From Clostridia bacterium (GTDB lineage: Bacteria > Bacillota > Clostridia > Lachnospirales > Lachnospiraceae): a stretch of 64,000 nucleotides of DNA. A program made the translations under genes and the position numbers. The stretch spans positions 1-64,000 of the forward strand of contig SAAH01000004.1 of NCBI GenBank assembly GCA_009929525.1. Direction: 5' to 3'. Shown here in pieces: positions 58,791 through 64,000 of this stretch. The notes under the pieces are model-generated. The model was not told the origin of the DNA, made no database searches, and was given only the letters and a program-made list of their open reading frames with translations. Within the stretch, counting starts at the first letter, position 1; every line of letters starts with the position of its first letter.

Positions 58791-59294
58791 ATGCATGAAT
58801 TTTGGGTTAGATTATTATGTGTGGTGATGATCGGGGGAGTCCTTATGGGATACAACTCAGTAGTTGAAGCAAGGGAAAAAGAGGAAGAAATCGCCAAACT
58901 CAGTGTCCAACTTGAAGAAATAGAAGCAAATATGGAAAATGGATCTGCAGGCAGTGAAGAAAATCAAACCGCAGGTGGTGGCGGAGAAACAGCGTATACA
59001 GATGGCAGCTATAGCGGTGAAGCAGAGTATGCGGATGGCATCTATAGCGGAGAAGCGGAAGGATTTGGCGGGCTCATCACAGTTGAGACAAAGATAGAAC
59101 AGGGGAAAATCAGTGAAGTGACTATTATTTCCGCAGATGGCGAGGATGGTGCGTATCTGTCGATGGCAGAAGAAATCATTCCAGATATCATCGAAGGTCA
59201 GAGTGCAGAGGTGGACACGATAAGCGGTGCAACCTTCAGTTCCACAGGAATCAAAAATGCCGTCATACAGGCATTGGAAAAGGCGGTAAAGTAG
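58791..59294 (+). CDS. Membrane-anchored FMN-binding domain protein
   Basis: N-terminal TM, VDTISGATFSSTGIKNAV; true start ATG 58791. Confidence 0.9.
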   Translation: MHEFWVRLLCVVMIGGVLMGYNSVVEAREKEEEIAKLSVQLEEIEANMENGSAGSEENQTAGGGGETAYTDGSYSGEAEYADGIYSGEAEGFGGLITVETKIEQGKISEVTIISADGEDGAYLSMAEEIIPDIIEGQSAEVDTISGATFSSTGIKNAVIQALEKAVK

Positions 59295-59295
59295 G

Positions 59296-60168
59296 ATGAA
59301 AAATATAAATATTCATAAACTTTCTGCGAAAGAAAAAAAGAAATTGCATACATGGATCCGTGCACTTATCCAGCTTATTTATTTTCTATTTTTACCATCC
59401 GTTTATACGGCGGCATTTTCAGGAGTAAAATACATATTCACACAGATCGGGGCGCAGGAAAAGATAGCACTCACTTCCTTCGTGACAGTTTTGATCGTCA
59501 TATGTGTTTATACAGTTATCTTTGGAAGATTCTTCTGTGGATTTGCCTGTGCATTTGGAAGTCTTGGGGATGCGGTCCACGCCTTGTATCGATACTTGTG
59601 CAAAAAAATGAAGAAAAAACCGGTTTCCATACCGGACAGGTGGAACAATCAATTGTCGTATCTAAAGTACATTGTGACAGTAGGTATTATCATTTTATGC
59701 TTTCTGGGAGTGTATCAAAAAGCCCAGGGGACAAGCCCGTGGGATGTATTTTCCATGATCCATGCAGGAAATTATAAACTTTCAGGTTATATACCGGGAC
59801 TGATCCTTCTCATACTGATCATCGTCGGAATGGGAATACAGGAAAGATTTTTTTGCAGATTTTTGTGCCCGATGGGAGCGATATTTTCCCTGCTCCCGGT
59901 CCTGCCCTTTCTTTCTCTTAGCAGAGACAGAGAAGCCTGTATCAAAGGATGCCGGGGATGTACAAGAAAATGTCCTTCGAATATAGAACTGCCCACGGCT
60001 GGTTTGGTGGAAGTCAGAGGTGACTGTTTCCAGTGTCAAAAATGCATCGACACCTGCCCGAAGTCTAATGTCCACTGTGGAATAAAGACGATCAAAGGAA
60101 ATGAAATCTGGTTTACCATATTGAGAGCAGCGATCCTGGCAGGACTTATGATATGGCTGGGCGTTTAA
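59296..60168 (+). CDS. NapH-like 4Fe-4S membrane protein
   Basis: FCGFACAFGSLGD, FLCPMGAIFSLLP, CIKGCRGCTRKCPSN, CFQCQKCIDTCPKSNVHCG. Confidence 0.92.
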   Translation: MKNINIHKLSAKEKKKLHTWIRALIQLIYFLFLPSVYTAAFSGVKYIFTQIGAQEKIALTSFVTVLIVICVYTVIFGRFFCGFACAFGSLGDAVHALYRYLCKKMKKKPVSIPDRWNNQLSYLKYIVTVGIIILCFLGVYQKAQGTSPWDVFSMIHAGNYKLSGYIPGLILLILIIVGMGIQERFFCRFLCPMGAIFSLLPVLPFLSLSRDREACIKGCRGCTRKCPSNIELPTAGLVEVRGDCFQCQKCIDTCPKSNVHCGIKTIKGNEIWFTILRAAILAGLMIWLGV

Positions 60169-60191
60169 AGCAAAAAAAGGATGGAAGATAG

Positions 60192-60566
60192 ATGAATAAA
60201 AAAGATGGTATCCTGGGACTTTGCGTGACAGGTGCGGCTTTGCTCATGTTCTTCCTTATGGGAATGAACAAAGCAGAAGATGCCGATCAGGTCAGGATCA
60301 CAGTGGATGGAGAAACTTACGGTATTTATTCTTTGGAAGAAGACCAGGAAATAGAGATACAGCACGAGGGAAATCATAACAAGATCCGGATAGAATCTGG
60401 GAAGGCGTATATGGAAGAAGCCGATTGCCCGGACGAGTACTGTATCGATCAGGGCGAGATACACACCAGGACCCAAACGATCGTCTGTCTCCCTCATAAG
60501 CTGGTAGTGGAAGTGATAAATGAAAATGACAAAAAAGAAGAAGCTATCGATGCCATAGCAAAATAA
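60192..60566 (+). CDS. NusG domain II-containing protein
   Basis: N-terminal TM, VRITVDGETYGIYSLEEDQEIEI, EADCPDEYCIDQGEI..IVCLPHKLVVEV. Confidence 0.88.
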   Translation: MNKKDGILGLCVTGAALLMFFLMGMNKAEDADQVRITVDGETYGIYSLEEDQEIEIQHEGNHNKIRIESGKAYMEEADCPDEYCIDQGEIHTRTQTIVCLPHKLVVEVINENDKKEEAIDAIAK

Positions 60567-60582
60567 AGAGGTACAAAGACAT

Positions 60583-61089
60583 ATGAAAGAAAATAAAGAG
60601 ATTACCTGGTGTGCGATGATGGTGGCTCTGGCCATGATATTCAGCTATGTGGAAAGTCTGATTCCCATAAACTTTGGCGTTCCCGGAATGAAACTGGGAG
60701 TTGCCAATCTGGTGACGGTGACGGGGCTGTATTTTTTAAAACCGCCACAGGTTTTGATCATCGTTATCTTGCGAATATTGCTGACGGGATTCATGTTTGG
60801 AAATGGAATGTCCATCATGTACAGCCTGGCTGGTGGGATCTTGAGTTTTTTTGTCATGGTATTGGTGAAAAAAATAAAAGGATTTTCCATTTCGGGAATC
60901 AGTATCGCAGGGGGTATATCCCATAATGTGGGACAGCTTTTTGTTGCCGCCTGTGTAGTACAGAATATGAAACTGGTATATTACCTCCCGCCGCTTTTGA
61001 TAGCAGGAACAGCTACGGGGATGTTGATCGGGATCTTAAGCAAACGGATCCTGACAGTAATAAACAAATTTTTTTTGGTTACTGGTTAG
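60583..61089 (+). CDS. Gx transporter family protein
   Basis: MMVALAMIFSYVESLIPINFGVPGMKLGVANLVTV..GGISHNVGQL. Confidence 0.88.
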   Translation: MKENKEITWCAMMVALAMIFSYVESLIPINFGVPGMKLGVANLVTVTGLYFLKPPQVLIIVILRILLTGFMFGNGMSIMYSLAGGILSFFVMVLVKKIKGFSISGISIAGGISHNVGQLFVAACVVQNMKLVYYLPPLLIAGTATGMLIGILSKRILTVINKFFLVTG

Positions 61090-61134
61090 CAAAAGCTAAC
61101 TTGATAATAAATAAAATATTTTAAGGAGGCGCTT

Positions 61135-63891
61135 ATGCGAAAAAGAAATATTTATATGAAAGCCATGACCATGGCGGTTACGACAGCGATGATCGCTGGA
61201 GTTTGCCCTATATCAGTATTTGCAGTGACAGGAAGTCAGGTTGCAGCTGATGATATCTATACGAAAACAGCCCATGTGGCTCGTACTCAGGAAGATGATG
61301 ACAATGAGGATATATGGGATGAGTATGATGTGGAAGTAAGTGTGACGGTGGCAGACGGAGTTTTCTCTGACATTACAGTCAGCCCTACAACTGGCTACTC
61401 GGCGGACAATGCCACATATTTTAACAAAGCTTATACAGGTAGAAATGGAGTCAAGCTGAAACTGGAAGGAAAAGCAGCTACAGAAGATACCGTTAATACC
61501 TGGGATGCAGTATCTGGTGCGACCAGAACAAGCAGTGCGATCAAGACAGCAGTACTGGAAGCTGTAAATGGAGCCGAAGAAGCAGCTGGGGAAGTACCAG
61601 ATCCTCAGATTGATACCGCTGCTCTGGAAGCAGAGATCGCAAAAGTACCTTTACTGGTCGAAACGGATTACACAGCAGATTCCTGGAGCAATCTTCAGAC
61701 CAAACTTCAGGCAGCCAATGAAGCGCTTGCCGCAAAGGAATCGCAGGAAGCGGTCAATGCAGCAGCCACAGCTTTAAGCGATGCTATCACAGGACTCACT
61801 CCAGTGGAAGATGACAAAGAGGAAGAAAATATCAGCTACATTTTAATGAATATCCCATATGATAAGTTCTATGCAGCGGATGTCAATAACAGTATAGGTG
61901 TCGATGCATTTACTTCTGCGACACTTAACAAAACAAGGACAGGAAGCCTTTCCGGAGGATCTTACCATGTAAACAGTGATGGAACAGACATTACAGGAAT
62001 CACATTCCCTGTAAAAGTTAGTGAGGGAGCGGATCTTACCGGTTACACAAGAATCACGGATGCAAATTCTGTAGATATCGAAGTAACGAACAGAGGAACA
62101 ACTACAACGACCACATATCAGGGAAAAGATGCACTTTATGAGAGTGCCAGCTATTCCTATTATGTACTTAGCGAAGCGCCATCCTATTATAAAGAAATGA
62201 CAGTAGGTGCGGATGGAAGCCTTTCCTTTGGAGCGGTACAGGGAACAAAAACCACATTGTCAGATGTGACCGCTGATCTGGTTACCACAACAACCTACGG
62301 CGATTATCAGTTATCCCTGGATGGACTGCCGATCGGAGGAAATGATCCAATCTATGGAGTGATCATTGGTACAAAAGAGGGTGCAAGCTATGGTCTTCGC
62401 CATCTGGAGAATATCTGGCTGGGATCAGAACTTGCGTGGAGCACAGGATTTACAACGGCAGTACATAATTGCCCTACTTCCTCAGAACACTATAAAGCTA
62501 TGATGGGCCAGACGATCAATAAGATCACATATTACACAAAAGATGGAATCTATGAGATACCGGCTGATGTGTATGTACCGGTCAAATTCTCAAGTGAAGT
62601 AAAGGTTGAGGATGCAGCTTTAGCAAATGGAGAAACAGCAATTACCCTTACAGGAATCCCTTCAGACTTTGATGCCGAGTACACAGCAGCAGGCTTGAAC
62701 AATGTGGAAGTAAAGGACGGAAAGCTTTCATTTGAAGGAACAAATGTAGGAAGTTATACACTGAACATCACTGACAAAAGCGGAAAATATGCACCAATAA
62801 GCGCAACATTTGAGCTGACAACAGATAAAGTGCCGGTAGAATATGACGAAGAAAATAAAACACTTGCAGTAAAAGATGGATTCGCAGAGAGTGATCTCGG
62901 TGCCTATGTAAAGAATATCCAGAAAGTTTCCGTTAATGGAAAAGAATATGCAGCAAGTGGACGGGGAGCAGTGAAAATCATCGATGCAGATGGATCTCTT
63001 CTGACAGACGCAGCACCATTTGCTGAGGCAAAGAGTGGAGATGAATTTGATATCGTGGTATTTGCTACGGGATACTCTGTTGATTATTCCTTTACCTATA
63101 AGATAGAAGATGAGATCAAAGAGGATGATAAAAAGGATCCAGCCGATTCCGGAGAGAAACAGGAAGGAAAATGGGTTCAGGACAGCCATGGATATAAGTA
63201 TCAGAATGCAGATGGAACTTATGTGGTGAGTAAATGGCAGGATATCGATGGCAAGAGATATTACTTTGGCACAGACGGTTATAGAAAAACAGGCTGGCAG
63301 AAGCTGGGCTCCACCTGGTACTATATGAATCATGCAGGTGTGATGACTACGGGCTGGCAGCTGGTAAGCGGAAAATGGTATTATATGAATGGGTCGGGTG
63401 TAATGACTACAGGCTGGCAGCAGGTAGACGGTAAGTGGTATTACATGAATGGATCAGGAGCTATGACCACAGGCTGGCAGCTGGTAAGCGGCAAATGGTA
63501 CTATATGAACGGATCAGGAGCTATGCTGAGTGACTGGCAGTTGATAGACGGCAAATGGTATTACATGAACGGATCAGGAGCCATGACTACTGGTTGGCAA
63601 TTAGTGAAGGGCAAGTGGTATTACATGAATGGATCAGGAGCTATGACGACTGGTTGGCAGAAGGTAAGCAATAAGTGGTATTATATGGACCAATCAGGAG
63701 CTATGATGACCGGATGGCAGCTGTCAGGCGGCAAATGGTATTATATGAACGGATCAGGAGCTATGACGACTGGCTGGCAGAAGGTAAATGATAAGTGGTA
63801 TTATATGTATAATAATGGAGCTATGGCGGCAAGCACCTGGGTTGGCAGATATTATGTGAATCAGTCGGGGGCTTGGACGAAGAGCAGATAA
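61135..63891 (+). CDS. Secreted cell-wall-binding protein with FMN-binding-like domain, FIVAR and Tp47-like region
   Basis: Signal peptide; WDAVSGATRTSSAIKTAV; about nine repeats of GWQLVSGKWYYMNGSGAMTT. Confidence 0.85.
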   Translation: MRKRNIYMKAMTMAVTTAMIAGVCPISVFAVTGSQVAADDIYTKTAHVARTQEDDDNEDIWDEYDVEVSVTVADGVFSDITVSPTTGYSADNATYFNKAYTGRNGVKLKLEGKAATEDTVNTWDAVSGATRTSSAIKTAVLEAVNGAEEAAGEVPDPQIDTAALEAEIAKVPLLVETDYTADSWSNLQTKLQAANEALAAKESQEAVNAAATALSDAITGLTPVEDDKEEENISYILMNIPYDKFYAADVNNSIGVDAFTSATLNKTRTGSLSGGSYHVNSDGTDITGITFPVKVSEGADLTGYTRITDANSVDIEVTNRGTTTTTTYQGKDALYESASYSYYVLSEAPSYYKEMTVGADGSLSFGAVQGTKTTLSDVTADLVTTTTYGDYQLSLDGLPIGGNDPIYGVIIGTKEGASYGLRHLENIWLGSELAWSTGFTTAVHNCPTSSEHYKAMMGQTINKITYYTKDGIYEIPADVYVPVKFSSEVKVEDAALANGETAITLTGIPSDFDAEYTAAGLNNVEVKDGKLSFEGTNVGSYTLNITDKSGKYAPISATFELTTDKVPVEYDEENKTLAVKDGFAESDLGAYVKNIQKVSVNGKEYAASGRGAVKIIDADGSLLTDAAPFAEAKSGDEFDIVVFATGYSVDYSFTYKIEDEIKEDDKKDPADSGEKQEGKWVQDSHGYKYQNADGTYVVSKWQDIDGKRYYFGTDGYRKTGWQKLGSTWYYMNHAGVMTTGWQLVSGKWYYMNGSGVMTTGWQQVDGKWYYMNGSGAMTTGWQLVSGKWYYMNGSGAMLSDWQLIDGKWYYMNGSGAMTTGWQLVKGKWYYMNGSGAMTTGWQKVSNKWYYMDQSGAMMTGWQLSGGKWYYMNGSGAMTTGWQKVNDKWYYMYNNGAMAASTWVGRYYVNQSGAWTKSR
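63292..63840 (+). repeat. 60-bp (20-aa) cell-wall-binding repeats
   Basis: ggctggcag..gtaagcggcaaatggtattatatgaatggatcaggagctatgacgact repeated in frame with 60-bp period. Confidence 0.95.
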
Positions 63892-63897
63892 GAATGA

Positions 63898-64000
63898 GGG
63901 GACGCCCGCCATCGCCGATCGCCCCATGGGGGAGGAAGGCGGCCACTTGGCAGAGCTTTCACTGTAAAAATATGGCGTGAAAAAGACAACTCCGACAGGA
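63898..64000. repeat. Giant hairpin element H4, left part (cut by window end)
   Basis: Starts GGGGACGCC 7 nt after the upstream stop codon; shares cgtgaaaaagacaact inner block with H3. Confidence 0.7.

Noticed and set aside
1-64000. tRNA/rRNA genes
   Set aside because: Scanned by eye for T-loop GGTTCGAATCC-type motifs and rRNA segments; none convincing. tRNAscan-SE would be decisive.

Overview
Low-to-moderate GC Firmicutes chromosome, probably Lachnospiraceae (inferred from gene content; not checked by search). The first half is a nitrogen and amide-nitrogen hub: purA; an amt-PII fusion, purF and glnN (minus strand); then pyrG-gltB-gltD, glnA, an ANTAR regulator, type-2 aspS-gatCAB and dapL (plus strand). 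The second half has small operons: TrmO/NhaC, a HAD/flavodoxin/DUF5685/J-domain run, an SNF-family transporter, mgsA, SEC-C, YtrA-type GntR-ABC, XRE-ABC (NatAB-like), an ABC-F and an rRNA methyltransferase. It ends in a flavinylation/electron-transfer cluster: ApbE, a multi-FMN-binding protein, a NapH-like Fe-S protein, a NusG-II protein, a Gx transporter and a cell-wall-binding FMN protein. I found no rRNA, tRNA or CRISPR. The intergenic regions are unusually structured. The most striking items are: (1) three complete giant hairpins and one cut by the window edge (192-291 bp), with conserved ends (CCAGCC...GGCGTCCCC) but copy-specific, self-complementary arms; (2) a promoter-to-terminator transcription unit (~43.1-43.48 kb) with no long ORF, carrying four tandem ~55-bp units, each with an SD-like GGAGGU in a small hairpin; (3) a 105-bp tandem repeat predicted to fold as three-way junctions; (4) at least two dispersed intergenic repeat families; (5) terminator-like leader hairpins before amt, glnN and glnA, with an ANTAR gene next to glnA; (6) GTTAG-N6-CTAAY dyads before both ends of the flavin cluster. 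All calls come from reading the sequence and ORF track; no searches or folding programs were run.
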